From Akkermansia muciniphila (lineage in GTDB: Bacteria > Verrucomicrobiota > Verrucomicrobiia > Limisphaerales > SXTU01): a DNA stretch of 5,882 nucleotides. Under the pieces are notes generated by a model. That model was given only the letters and a program-made list of their open reading frames with translations. It did no database searches and was not told the DNA's origin. Numbering within the stretch: position 1 is the first letter of the stretch; each line of letters opens with the position of its first letter. The stretch lies in the NCBI GenBank assembly GCA_945872195.1, contig CAMBZO010000183.1:1-5882 (forward strand), in the 5' to 3' direction. Shown here piece after piece: positions 1 to 5,882 of this stretch. The translations under genes were made by a program, and so were the position numbers.

Positions 1-1704
1 CGCAGCAGCGGCGATTCATCAAGCGACCTGCGGCAGTTCAAAGCGCCCGCGCCGGGGCGTTACCGCTTCCGCGTCGCCGCCTCAGCGCACAACTCCGAGA
101 CGCCGCTGCCGCTGGCGCTGCTGCTGGGCAACTTCGTCGTGAGCGGCAACTACACGCGGCACCTCGGCTACTTCGACGCGTCACCGGGCAAGCCCACCGT
201 CATCGAGTTCGAGGAGCGGCTCGCTGCGAAGAACGACACCATCAAGGTCACGCCGGTCGCGTTGCCCTACGTGTATCTCAAGCACGAGACCATGCCGACG
301 TATCCCGGGCCGGGGTTGAAGATTCACTGGATGGAAGTCGAGGGGCCATTCCCCGAGACGTGGCCGACGGAGAGTTTCCGCCGCGTGATCGGCGACGCGG
401 ACCCGAAGCTCGGCACGCTGGCGGACGCGGAGAAATTGATTCGCGCACTGCTGCCGCGGGCGTTCCGTCGTCCCGTGACTGCGGGCGAGGAGAAGCCGTT
501 CGTCGCGCTCGTGGCGAAGTCGCTGGAGATGGGACAGCCGTTCGAGGCGTCGCTGCGCGCGGGCTACAAAGCGGTGTTGTCGTCGCCGAAGTTTCTGTTC
601 CTGCGCGAACCGACGGGACCGCTCGACGACCACGCGTTGGCATCGCGCCTGTCGTATTTCCTGTGGAGCACGACGCCCGACGAAACACTCGCCGCGCTGG
701 CGGAGCGGGGTGAGTTGAGCAAGCCGGAGGTTCTGCGCGCGCAGGTGGAGCGGCTGCTGAAGCACCCGAAGGCGAAAGCGTTCACGGAGAATTTCACCGG
801 CCAGTGGTTGAGCCTGCGGGACATCGCCGCGACCACGCCCGACAAAGCGCTGTATCCCGAGTGGGAGGAGCTGCTGCAATGGTCGGCAGTGCGGGAAACA
901 CATTTATTTTTCGAGGAGTTGCTGAAGCAAAACCTGAGCGTGAAGAACTTCGTGGACTCGGACTTCGCCCTGCTGAATGGCCGGCTGGCGACGCACTACG
1001 GCATCCCGGATGTGCATGGCGTCGCGTTCCGTAAAGTCGCGCTGAAGCCCGAGCAACATCGCGGCGGCGTGCTCACGCACGCGAGCGTGCTGAAGGTCAC
1101 GGCGAACGGCACGACCACCTCGCCGGTCTTGCGTGGCGTGTGGGTGCTGGACCACATCTTGGGCCGGCCCGTGCCGCCGCCGCCGCCGAACGTGCCAGCC
1201 GTCGAGCCGGACATTCGCGGCGCGACGACCATCCGCGACCAGCTCGCGAAGCATCGCGCGACGGAGAATTGCGCCGGCTGCCACGCGCGGATAGACCCGC
1301 CGGGCTTCGCGTTGGAGAACTACGATGTCATCGGCGGCTGGCGTGAGCGCTACCGCATCGTGACCGACCAGAAGAACCGAGTGAACAACCGCGTCGGCCC
1401 GCTCGGGAAATATCTGAAGGGCTACGAATTCGGCCTCGGTCTGCGCGTGGACGCAGGCGACGTGCTGCCGGACGGACGCAAGTTCGCGGACTTGGTGGAG
1501 TTCAAAAAGCTGCTGCTCACCGACCCGGAACAAATCGCCCGCTGCCTGACGGAGAAGCTCGTCACCTACGCGACAGGGCAGCCGGTGGGCTTCAGCGACC
1601 ACGCCGCGGTGGGCCGAATCCTCACCGAGGCGAAGGGGGCGGACTACGGCTTGCGCTCGCTGGTCCACGCGGTCGTCGGGAGCGAGCTGTTTCGGAACAA
1701 GTGA
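1..1704 (+). CDS. PSD/PSCyt (DUF1595-1592-1588-1585) cytochrome c-like protein, 5' end outside window
   Basis: The frame is open from base 1, so the real start is upstream; the in-frame GTG at 139 lies inside a continuous domain and is not the start. Counting codon 1 at base 1, the 567 residues hold a beta-rich, carbohydrate-binding-like module (about 10-120, ending GPGLKIHWMEVEGP), PSD5/DUF1595 (about 140-200, LLPRAFRRPVT), PSD4/DUF1592 (about 206-335, LASRLSYFLWSTTPDE), PSCyt3/DUF1588 (about 351-452, HRGGVL, a proline run, then CAGCH at 424-428 followed by RIDPPGFALENYD) and PSD2/DUF1585 (about 489-567, LPDGRKF to the end). CxxCH is a covalent c-type haem site, which implies export. Full-length relatives usually also carry PSCyt1 and PSD3/DUF1587 N-terminally; that part would be off the window. 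The family is typical of Planctomycetota and Verrucomicrobiota and its biochemical role is unsettled. A DUF1552 partner gene often lies next to such genes, but the downstream neighbour here is hom. Family call sure; function not. Confidence 0.93.
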   Translation, partial: RSSGDSSSDLRQFKAPAPGRYRFRVAASAHNSETPLPLALLLGNFVVSGNYTRHLGYFDASPGKPTVIEFEERLAAKNDTIKVTPVALPYVYLKHETMPTYPGPGLKIHWMEVEGPFPETWPTESFRRVIGDADPKLGTLADAEKLIRALLPRAFRRPVTAGEEKPFVALVAKSLEMGQPFEASLRAGYKAVLSSPKFLFLREPTGPLDDHALASRLSYFLWSTTPDETLAALAERGELSKPEVLRAQVERLLKHPKAKAFTENFTGQWLSLRDIAATTPDKALYPEWEELLQWSAVRETHLFFEELLKQNLSVKNFVDSDFALLNGRLATHYGIPDVHGVAFRKVALKPEQHRGGVLTHASVLKVTANGTTTSPVLRGVWVLDHILGRPVPPPPPNVPAVEPDIRGATTIRDQLAKHRATENCAGCHARIDPPGFALENYDVIGGWRERYRIVTDQKNRVNNRVGPLGKYLKGYEFGLGLRVDAGDVLPDGRKFADLVEFKKLLLTDPEQIARCLTEKLVTYATGQPVGFSDHAAVGRILTEAKGADYGLRSLVHAVVGSELFRNK

Positions 1705-1706
1705 AA

Positions 1707-1741
1707 ATGGCCCGCGCTTAGCGTCCGCCCGGCGGGGCCAT
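1707..1741 (+). other. GC-rich hairpin 2 bases after the PSD/PSCyt stop, possible weak terminator
   Basis: The left arm ATGGCCCGC (1707-1715) pairs with GCGGGGCCAT (1732-1741), giving 9 pairs with one bulged G and a 16-base loop. It begins 2 bases past the TGA at 1702-1704, where a terminator would sit. No T-run follows, so it is not a standard intrinsic terminator. It could instead protect the mRNA 3' end, or be chance in GC-rich DNA. The rest of the gap to hom (1742-1887) holds a small GCGAA-TTGCC-TTCGC hairpin (1856-1870) and no gene I can support. Confidence 0.35.
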
Positions 1742-1887
1742 CGCTGGCTCACTGACCGGGACTGGCGAAGAAGCGGGTGACGGTGATGACGTGCGGCAAG
1801 CTTTGGACCAGTGGCCCCGTGCGGTTCGCCTTGCCGGACCAAAAATAAATTGTCTGCGAATTGCCTTCGCGTAGTGTCCGGGCCTCT

Positions 1888-3204
1888 ATGCGGCAGGTCA
1901 ATTTAGGCATTATCGGCGGTGGCACAGTTGGGGGTGGCGTCTATCAGGCCGTCCAGCGCAACGGCGCGTTGATGGCGTCGCGCCTCGGCGTGTCGCTCAG
2001 CGTGCGCCGTGTCGCTGTGCGAGACTTGAAAAAGGCGCGGGCCGTCAGCTTCCCCGCCGGGTTGATCACCGCGGACTGGCGCAGCGTCGTGGCGGACTCC
2101 GAGGTGGACCTGATTGTCGAGCTGATGGGCGGCACCACCACCGCACGGCAGGTCGTGCTCGCGGCGCTTAAGCTCGGCAAGCCCGTCGTCACGGCGAACA
2201 AGGCGTTGCTCTCCGCGCACGGCGAGGAGTTGTTTGCCGCCGCGCAGCAGCACGGGACAAATCTTTACTACGAGGCGAGCGTCGCCGGGGGCATTCCCAT
2301 CATCAAAGTGCTGCGCGAAGGCCTCGTCGGGAACCGCATCACGCGGCTCTTCGGCATCGTCAACGGCACCTGCAACTACATCCTCAGCCGCATGAAAGAG
2401 GAGGGCGCGGACTTCGCTGCCGCGCTCGCGGATGCCCAGCGTCTCGGCTACGCGGAGGCGCCGCCGGACCTCGACGTGGACGGCCACGATGCCGCGCACA
2501 AGACGGGCATCCTCGCCAGTCTCGCGCACGGCTTCTGGGTGAACCCGAAGCAGATTTACACCGAAGGCATCCGCAACATCACGAAGCAGGACATCGAGTT
2601 CGCGGCGAAGCTCGGCTACACGATCCGACTGCTCGGCTGTGTAAAAGTTGCCGCCGGCGTCCGCCGCAAGCAATCGGCAATCCAAGTCTCCGTCTATCCC
2701 GTGCTCGTTCCCAACTCGCACGTCCTTGCCAACGTCAACGGCGTCTTCAACGCCATCCTGGTGCGCGGTGACGTGGTGGGTGACACGCTTTACTACGGGC
2801 AGGGCGCGGGGCAGGACGCGACGGCCAGTGCGGTCTTGAGCGACCTGGCCGACGCCGCGCTCGACCTGAAGTGCGGCACGAAGAACCGAATTCCACCCTT
2901 CGTCCCGCACGAGCGCGATGGCGCGGTGCTGCCGATGGACGACGTGGTATCGCGCTACTACGTGCGGCTGACGGTCGAGGACCGGCCCGGGGTATTCGCG
3001 AAGATCGCGGGTGTTTTGGCGAAGGCGAAGATTGGCATCTCCTCCATCATTCAACCCGAAGGCCACAATGGCGTGACAGTGCCGGTCATACTGATGATCC
3101 ACGACGCGCCCAACGCGGCGATGCGGAAGGCACTCGACGCGGTGGCAAAGCTGCCCGTGGTGAAGTCCGCGCCCGTGATGATCCGCGTGGAGAGTTTCGA
3201 ATGA
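1888..3204 (+). CDS. hom: Homoserine dehydrogenase, monofunctional with C-terminal ACT domain
   Basis: Reduces aspartate 4-semialdehyde to homoserine with NAD(P)H, the branch step towards threonine and methionine; cytosolic. The product has 438 residues, normal for the ACT-containing monofunctional type. The N-terminal Rossmann fold shows GGGTVG at 10-15 (LGIIGGGTVGGGVYQ). TANKALL supplies K105, and YAEA through DVDGHDAAHK supplies E190, D201 and K205. The E-D-K spacing (11 then 4) equals yeast E208/D219/K223, and K105 corresponds to yeast K117. The segment from EASVAGGIPIIK to IVNGTCNYIL (about 133-168) is the classic family signature. An ACT domain (about 357-430, YYVRLTVEDRPGVFAKIAGVL) suggests feedback control by an amino acid, probably threonine. 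I chose ATG 1888 over the in-frame TTG 1861 because MRQVNLGIIGGG matches the usual family N-terminus. No Shine-Dalgarno precedes it, and TTGTCT (1850-1855) with TAGTGT (1872-1877) is only a weak promoter guess. It overlaps thrC by 4 bases. Confidence 0.96.
   Translation: MRQVNLGIIGGGTVGGGVYQAVQRNGALMASRLGVSLSVRRVAVRDLKKARAVSFPAGLITADWRSVVADSEVDLIVELMGGTTTARQVVLAALKLGKPVVTANKALLSAHGEELFAAAQQHGTNLYYEASVAGGIPIIKVLREGLVGNRITRLFGIVNGTCNYILSRMKEEGADFAAALADAQRLGYAEAPPDLDVDGHDAAHKTGILASLAHGFWVNPKQIYTEGIRNITKQDIEFAAKLGYTIRLLGCVKVAAGVRRKQSAIQVSVYPVLVPNSHVLANVNGVFNAILVRGDVVGDTLYYGQGAGQDATASAVLSDLADAALDLKCGTKNRIPPFVPHERDGAVLPMDDVVSRYYVRLTVEDRPGVFAKIAGVLAKAKIGISSIIQPEGHNGVTVPVILMIHDAPNAAMRKALDAVAKLPVVKSAPVMIRVESFE
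3189..3194 (+). promoter_or_regulatory. Shine-Dalgarno of thrC inside the hom 3' end
   Basis: GGAGAG lies 6 bases before ATG 3201, within the last hom codons. It fixes the thrC start at 3201 and rules out the long in-frame extension upstream, which overlaps hom and translates as arginine-rich low-quality sequence. Together with the ATGA stop/start overlap it suggests translational coupling of thrC to hom. It is the only clear Shine-Dalgarno among the starts visible in the window. Confidence 0.7.
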
Positions 3205-4562
3205 GCCCGCTCCTCTTCCGCTCCACCAACGGCCAGACGCCCGCAGTGAACCTGCGCGAAGCCTTTCTCGCCGGCCAGGCCCCTGACCGCGGCCTATATC
3301 TGCCCGAGCAATACCCACGCCTCACCCCGGCGGAAATCGCCCAGTTCGCTGAACTGCCGTATCGCGAGGTCGCCTTCCGCGTGCTTCGGAAATTCACCGA
3401 AGGCGTCATTCCGGACGACGCCCTCGCCACGATGTGCAACACCGCCTACGACTTTGGCGTCCCGCTCGAAGTCATCCAACGCGGTGTGTATTTGATGCGG
3501 CTGGACCAAGGTCCGACGGCGTCCTTCAAGGACTTCGCCTCTCAGATGATGGCGCAGATGTTCGGGCGCTTCCTGCAAGAAGTCGGGGGGCAAGTCACCA
3601 TCCTCACCGCCACCAGCGGTGACACTGGGGCGGCCGTGGCGCACGCGTTTCACGAAGTGCCCGGCGTGCGCGTCATCGTCCTCTTCCCCATCGCCGAGGT
3701 CAGCGAGAGCCAGCGCAAGCTGATGACCACGCTCCAACAAAACGTTCGCACCGTGGCCATTGACGGGAAGTTCGACGACTGCCAAGCGATGGTGAAACGC
3801 GCCTTCACCGACCCCACCCTCACACACATCCACCTCTCCTCGGCCAACTCCATCAACATCGGCCGGCTGCTGCCCCAGAGCGTGTATTACTTCTACGCCG
3901 CCTCGCGCCTAGCACAGTCGGGCGAGCCGGTGGTCTTCAGCATCCCGAGCGGCAACTTCGGCGACATGATGGGCGCGGTCGTCGCGCGCGAGATGGGGTT
4001 GCCCGTGCGGAAAATCATCGCCTCCGTCAACGACAACGACTCCTTCCCGCGCTACCTCGCCAGCGGCGTGTATGAGAAGATCTCGCCCTCGCGCAACTCC
4101 GTCTCCAACGCGATGAACGTCGGCCACCCGAGCAACCTCGCCCGGCTCGTTGCCGTGTATGGCGGCCAGATGGACGAGACGGGCAAGATTCACCAGCAGC
4201 CCGACCTCGCCGCGATGCGTCGCGACCTCTTCTCCAGTTCCATCACCGACGCGCGCACGCGCGCCTCGCTGAAAGAGTTCTGGCACAAATACCAAATCCT
4301 GCTGGAGCCGCACGGGGTGGTCGCGTGGCAGGGCTTCCTCGACTGGACCGCCACCGAACCGCTGGGCAACTCCCCCGCCGTCATCATCGAGACTGCGAAC
4401 CCCGCAAAGTTCCCCGAAGAAGTCGAGAAAGTCGTGGGCTGGGCACCCGACGTGCCCGCCGCGATGACCGCCGCCATCGCCCTGCCCGAGGACTACGACC
4501 GCATGGGCGCGGACTACGAGCAGTTCCGTGCCTACCTGCTCGCGGGACACCCCTCCTCCTGA
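3201..4562 (+). CDS. thrC: Threonine synthase, PLP-dependent
   Basis: Converts O-phospho-L-homoserine to L-threonine and phosphate; cytosolic, fold-type II PLP enzyme. The product has 453 residues, between the E. coli (428) and yeast (514) enzymes, whose long-N-terminus subfamily it resembles. The N-terminal threonine synthase domain (about 1-80) begins with FRSTNG, equivalent to the YRSTRG-like start of relatives. GPTASFKDF places the Schiff-base lysine at K110 (K107 in E. coli). TSGDTG (138-143) and the PLP-phosphate loop SGNFG (250-254) are intact, and NAMNVGHPSN (about 296-305) is another family segment. The ATG start is set by the Shine-Dalgarno at 3189 and by the ATGA overlap with the hom stop. 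Its substrate needs homoserine kinase, which is not between hom and thrC nor elsewhere in the window, so it must be encoded elsewhere or be a distant type. No frameshift or missing key residue is seen. Confidence 0.96.
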   Translation: MSPLLFRSTNGQTPAVNLREAFLAGQAPDRGLYLPEQYPRLTPAEIAQFAELPYREVAFRVLRKFTEGVIPDDALATMCNTAYDFGVPLEVIQRGVYLMRLDQGPTASFKDFASQMMAQMFGRFLQEVGGQVTILTATSGDTGAAVAHAFHEVPGVRVIVLFPIAEVSESQRKLMTTLQQNVRTVAIDGKFDDCQAMVKRAFTDPTLTHIHLSSANSINIGRLLPQSVYYFYAASRLAQSGEPVVFSIPSGNFGDMMGAVVAREMGLPVRKIIASVNDNDSFPRYLASGVYEKISPSRNSVSNAMNVGHPSNLARLVAVYGGQMDETGKIHQQPDLAAMRRDLFSSSITDARTRASLKEFWHKYQILLEPHGVVAWQGFLDWTATEPLGNSPAVIIETANPAKFPEEVEKVVGWAPDVPAAMTAAIALPEDYDRMGADYEQFRAYLLAGHPSS

Positions 4563-4570
4563 GCGTCTGA

Positions 4571-4591
4571 CACCCGCAGTCACTTGCGGTG
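4571..4591 (+). other. Weak hairpin after thrC, possible imperfect terminator
   Basis: CACCCGCA (4571-4578) pairs with TGCGGTG (4585-4591) as 7 pairs with one bulged C and a 6-base loop, 8 bases past the thrC stop. There is no T-run, so intrinsic termination would be weak and read-through into the lipoprotein gene is possible. A palindrome CTTCGAAG follows shortly after and has no clear role. Confidence 0.3.
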
Positions 4592-4633
4592 CAACCTTCG
4601 AAGTGGTGAGTCTCAAGATGCGCCCTCCTGCTG

Positions 4634-4667
4634 GGCCGGGCTAACAATTGCTTGACGCCTCCCGGCC
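4634..4667 (+). repeat. Inverted repeat A: GGCCGGG / CCCGGCC around the -35-like box
   Basis: GGCCGGG (4634-4640) and CCCGGCC (4661-4667) are a perfect 7-base inverted repeat with a 20-base loop. The loop contains TTGACG (4652-4657) and the left arm of a second inverted repeat. As RNA it would form a GC-only hairpin; as DNA it could be a widely spaced operator. Seven GC-only bases can arise by chance in this base composition. Confidence 0.45.
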
Positions 4668-4702
4668 TTCCGCATTGCATCAGCACTCATGAAGCAATTG
4701 TT
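4643..4702 (+). repeat. Inverted repeat B: 11-base perfect arms, right arm in codons 2-5 of the lipoprotein gene
   Basis: AACAATTGCTT (4643-4653) and AAGCAATTGTT (4692-4702) are exact reverse complements, separated by 38 bases. Each arm contains the palindrome CAATTG, the two centres being 50 bases apart. The left arm touches the TTGACG box; the right arm begins directly after the ATG at 4689-4691. Its left arm lies in the loop of repeat A and its right arm outside, so the two stems interleave as in a pseudoknot or a pair of alternative folds. Function is inferred only. Confidence 0.6.
4652..4680 (+). promoter_or_regulatory. Candidate promoter of the lipoprotein gene
   Basis: TTGACG (4652-4657) matches the sigma-70 -35 consensus at 5 of 6 positions. 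A 17-base spacer leads to TTGCAT (4675-4680), a poor -10 matching at 3 of 6. If real, transcription would begin near 4687, giving an almost leaderless mRNA with ATG at 4689, which fits the lack of a Shine-Dalgarno. The weak -10 keeps this tentative. Confidence 0.3.
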
Positions 4703-5078
4703 TTTCAGTCTCCTCGTGTTGAGCGCGGTTGGCGGCACGGGCTGCATCTCCACCGTGGACGGCCACAAGTCGGTGGGTGTGCCCTTCCGCAAGGACTCGA
4801 TTGTCAGCCGCTACCAGATTTCGGTCGCGCAGGTCATTGATGCCGCCAAGGAAGTCCTTGCTGCTGAAAAGGGTGGCTTGGGCGTGCTCCAGTCCGAGAA
4901 CCGCATCAGCAACTCCCTCGTCGCCAAGGTCGACACCCGCACGGTCTATCTCAAAGTCACCGAGGTGGAGCCGAACATCTCCGAGATTGTCGTCCAAGTC
5001 CGCACCGCCGCTGGCTGGCCGGACATTAGCTGGGCGGCGGAGATCGACAAACAGATCGCTCTGCGCCTGCGCCCGTAA
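4689..5078 (+). CDS. Small predicted lipoprotein, DUF3568-like
   Basis: The 129-residue product starts MKQLFFSLLVLSAVGGTGC. A single positive charge, a hydrophobic core (4-14) and a cysteine at 19 preceded by G-T-G look like a lipoprotein signal peptide. The glycine at -3, where L/V/I is usual, makes the lipobox non-canonical. The mature part (about 111 residues) has a predicted helix (SVAQVIDAAKEVLAAEKG, about 45-62), then short alternating strands (LGVLQSENRISNSLVAKV, TVYLKVTEVE, SEIVVQVRT) and a C-terminal helix (SWAAEIDKQIALRLRP). This helix-strands-helix order resembles DUF3568-type lipoproteins common in Verrucomicrobiota; that match is from memory and not certain. No catalytic residues are recognised, so the function is unknown and an envelope location is inferred. 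It lies 126 bases after thrC, probably with its own promoter, and converges on the TPR-like gene. It has no Shine-Dalgarno, and its first codons form one arm of an inverted repeat. Confidence 0.82.
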   Translation: MKQLFFSLLVLSAVGGTGCISTVDGHKSVGVPFRKDSIVSRYQISVAQVIDAAKEVLAAEKGGLGVLQSENRISNSLVAKVDTRTVYLKVTEVEPNISEIVVQVRTAAGWPDISWAAEIDKQIALRLRP

Positions 5079-5103
5079 GCGCTGGAAGTTTCCTTTCCCA
5101 ACT

Positions 5104-5133
5104 AAAAGCCGAGGTTCACTCCTCGGCTTTTTT
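5104..5133. terminator. Strong intrinsic terminator between convergent genes
   Basis: AAAAGCCGAGG (5104-5114) and CCTCGGCTTTT (5121-5131) form a perfect 11-pair stem with a 6-base loop (TTCACT). Going rightwards, six Ts (5128-5133), then C and four more Ts follow, a textbook terminator for the lipoprotein gene 25 bases after its stop. Going leftwards the T-run is only four bases, all within the stem, so it is weaker for the minus-strand gene. The loop contains that gene's TGA (complement of 5116-5118), so the right arm is coding sequence. Confidence 0.92.
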
Positions 5134-5882
5134 CTTTTCAAACTTGCTGATGGGTTGGAGGTAGAGCATCGCCATGGCCGCGCGCTCGGCAGCGGCGCTC
5201 TTCGGGTAAAGCGCCTGAATGCGCTTCAAGGTCGCGCGACCGCCCTCCACGTCATTGAACAATTTCACCTGCCAGTTGGCCCGCTGGTGCAGCCAGCGCA
5301 CCACCTCGCGCTGCGGCTGGCCGGGCCGGGTGATGAGAATTTCCAACTCCTGCAGACCTCGCTCGTAAAACTCGAACTCCTCCACGTAGAGCCGAGCCAG
5401 CTCCTCGCGGGCGCTCCAGTCGTTCGCGTTTTTTGCCAGCCGGTCGCGCAGGCGGCGTTCCTCGGCGTTGATGTCGGGCTTCTCGGCCGCGACGAATTTC
5501 CGGCGCACGCCGATCTTGCGCTGGTATTCCGGGATGGCGATGGGCTCGTGGTTGTCCTCGTGCGCGATCATTTCCGGAGTGGTGAAGTTGGCAAGCCGCT
5601 GCTGCGCATGAAGTGCCGCGTTGGTGCCAGCGACCATCGTGATGATGCGCTCGACAGCGAGGCGGGCGGCCTCGGAGTCGCGGGCGAACTTGAGGTGCCA
5701 GTCGGCGGCGGTGTTCAGCGCGTAGGCGATTTGCCCGGGCGCAAGGCTCTCGAGCAGCAGCGTGTCCTCGATGACGGCGAGCGCGCCCGCCAAATCCTCC
5801 GAGTGCTCGGCCAGCAACGTCGCCAACCGCATCCGCCCGTCGAAGTCGTCGGGGAACTTCTCCAACTCCGCGCGCACGGCGG
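5116..5882 (-). CDS. TPR-like helical repeat protein, 5' end outside window
   Basis: The frame is open to the window edge, so the true start lies to the right; the GTG at 5877-5875 is just an in-frame valine codon near the edge. From that codon 253 residues are seen, almost entirely amphipathic helices of the tetratricopeptide type (FDGRMRLATLLAEHSEDLAGALAVIEDTL; WSAREELARLYVEEFEFYERGLQELEILI). Residues about 11-96 and 153-238 are two copies of one module, aligned without gaps at an offset of 142 (D11/D153, L18/L160, W60/W202, D67/D209, R77/R219). A polar linker (about 97-145) joins them. The tail EKKKAEE is charged and is encoded in the terminator stem. TPRs are protein-interaction scaffolds; no enzymatic domain, signal peptide or membrane segment is visible in this part. 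The partner is unknown, and it is transcribed convergently to the lipoprotein gene. Superhelical repeat nature likely; family name not known to me. Confidence 0.85.
   Translation of the reverse strand, partial: AVRAELEKFPDDFDGRMRLATLLAEHSEDLAGALAVIEDTLLLESLAPGQIAYALNTAADWHLKFARDSEAARLAVERIITMVAGTNAALHAQQRLANFTTPEMIAHEDNHEPIAIPEYQRKIGVRRKFVAAEKPDINAEERRLRDRLAKNANDWSAREELARLYVEEFEFYERGLQELEILITRPGQPQREVVRWLHQRANWQVKLFNDVEGGRATLKRIQALYPKSAAAERAAMAMLYLQPISKFEKKKAEE

Noticed and set aside
139..141. GTG at 139 as the start of the PSD/PSCyt gene
   Set aside because: The same frame is open to base 1 and encodes the continuous first part of the beta-rich module (PGRYRFRVAASAH), so the gene is simply cut by the window edge.
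181..1842. Long minus-strand open frames (240 and 312 residues) opposite the PSD/PSCyt gene
   Set aside because: Their translations are arginine/histidine/glutamine-rich with no recognisable domain, as expected for antisense frames in GC-rich coding DNA; the plus strand carries clear domains throughout.
1777..1848. Threonine attenuator leader peptide before hom
   Set aside because: There are only three scattered threonine codons, no Shine-Dalgarno, and no competing terminator with a T-run before hom.
1861..1887. TTG start for hom, nine residues upstream
   Set aside because: The ATG at 1888 gives the usual short N-terminus before the Rossmann glycine motif, and the extension has no family counterpart.
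2871..3200. In-frame upstream extension of thrC by 110 residues
   Set aside because: It overlaps the hom ACT domain and reads as arginine-rich sequence. The ATG at 3201 has a Shine-Dalgarno and matches the family N-terminus.
1903..3318. A 471-residue minus-strand open frame opposite hom
   Set aside because: It covers the whole of a gene with intact catalytic motifs and runs into thrC. Its composition is biased and it shows no family motif.
1..5882. CRISPR, mobile element, tRNA/rRNA or defence system
   Set aside because: No spaced direct repeats, transposase-like frame, terminal repeats, tRNA-like cloverleaf or toxin/nuclease motifs were seen on either strand.

Overview
This window looks like chromosomal DNA from a GC-rich member of the Planctomycetota-Verrucomicrobiota group. 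I lean towards Verrucomicrobiota of the Pedosphaera/Limisphaerales kind, but that is an inference from gene content only. The strongest clue is the first gene, a PSD/PSCyt (DUF1595-DUF1592-DUF1588-DUF1585) cytochrome-like protein, a family greatly expanded in those phyla. Most starts also lack a Shine-Dalgarno sequence.

Layout. (1) Bases 1-1704, plus strand: the C-terminal 567 residues of a large PSD/PSCyt protein whose start lies outside the window. It has a beta-rich module, then PSD5, PSD4, PSCyt3 with one CxxCH haem motif, and PSD2. (2) Bases 1705-1887: a gap of 183 bases with a GC-rich hairpin just after the stop. (3) Bases 1888-4562, plus strand: hom (homoserine dehydrogenase with a C-terminal ACT domain) and thrC (threonine synthase), joined by a 4-base ATGA stop/start overlap. 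They are a two-gene threonine operon, and all key catalytic residues are visible. The homoserine kinase that should act between them is not in the window. (4) Bases 4563-4688: a gap of 126 bases with a weak hairpin, a -35-like TTGACG, and two interleaved perfect inverted repeats that run into the next gene. (5) Bases 4689-5078, plus strand: a small predicted lipoprotein resembling the DUF3568 type. (6) Bases 5104-5133: a strong intrinsic terminator between convergent genes. (7) Bases 5116-5882, minus strand: the C-terminal part of a TPR-like helical repeat protein with an ungapped internal duplication.

Functionally, hom and thrC are amino-acid biosynthesis. The PSD/PSCyt protein, lipoprotein and TPR protein are envelope or uncharacterised functions with no evident link to threonine. 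I see no mobile element, CRISPR array, RNA gene or defence cassette, and no convincing undescribed multi-gene system. The most interesting items are the interleaved inverted repeats over the lipoprotein start and the 142-residue-period duplication in the TPR-like protein.
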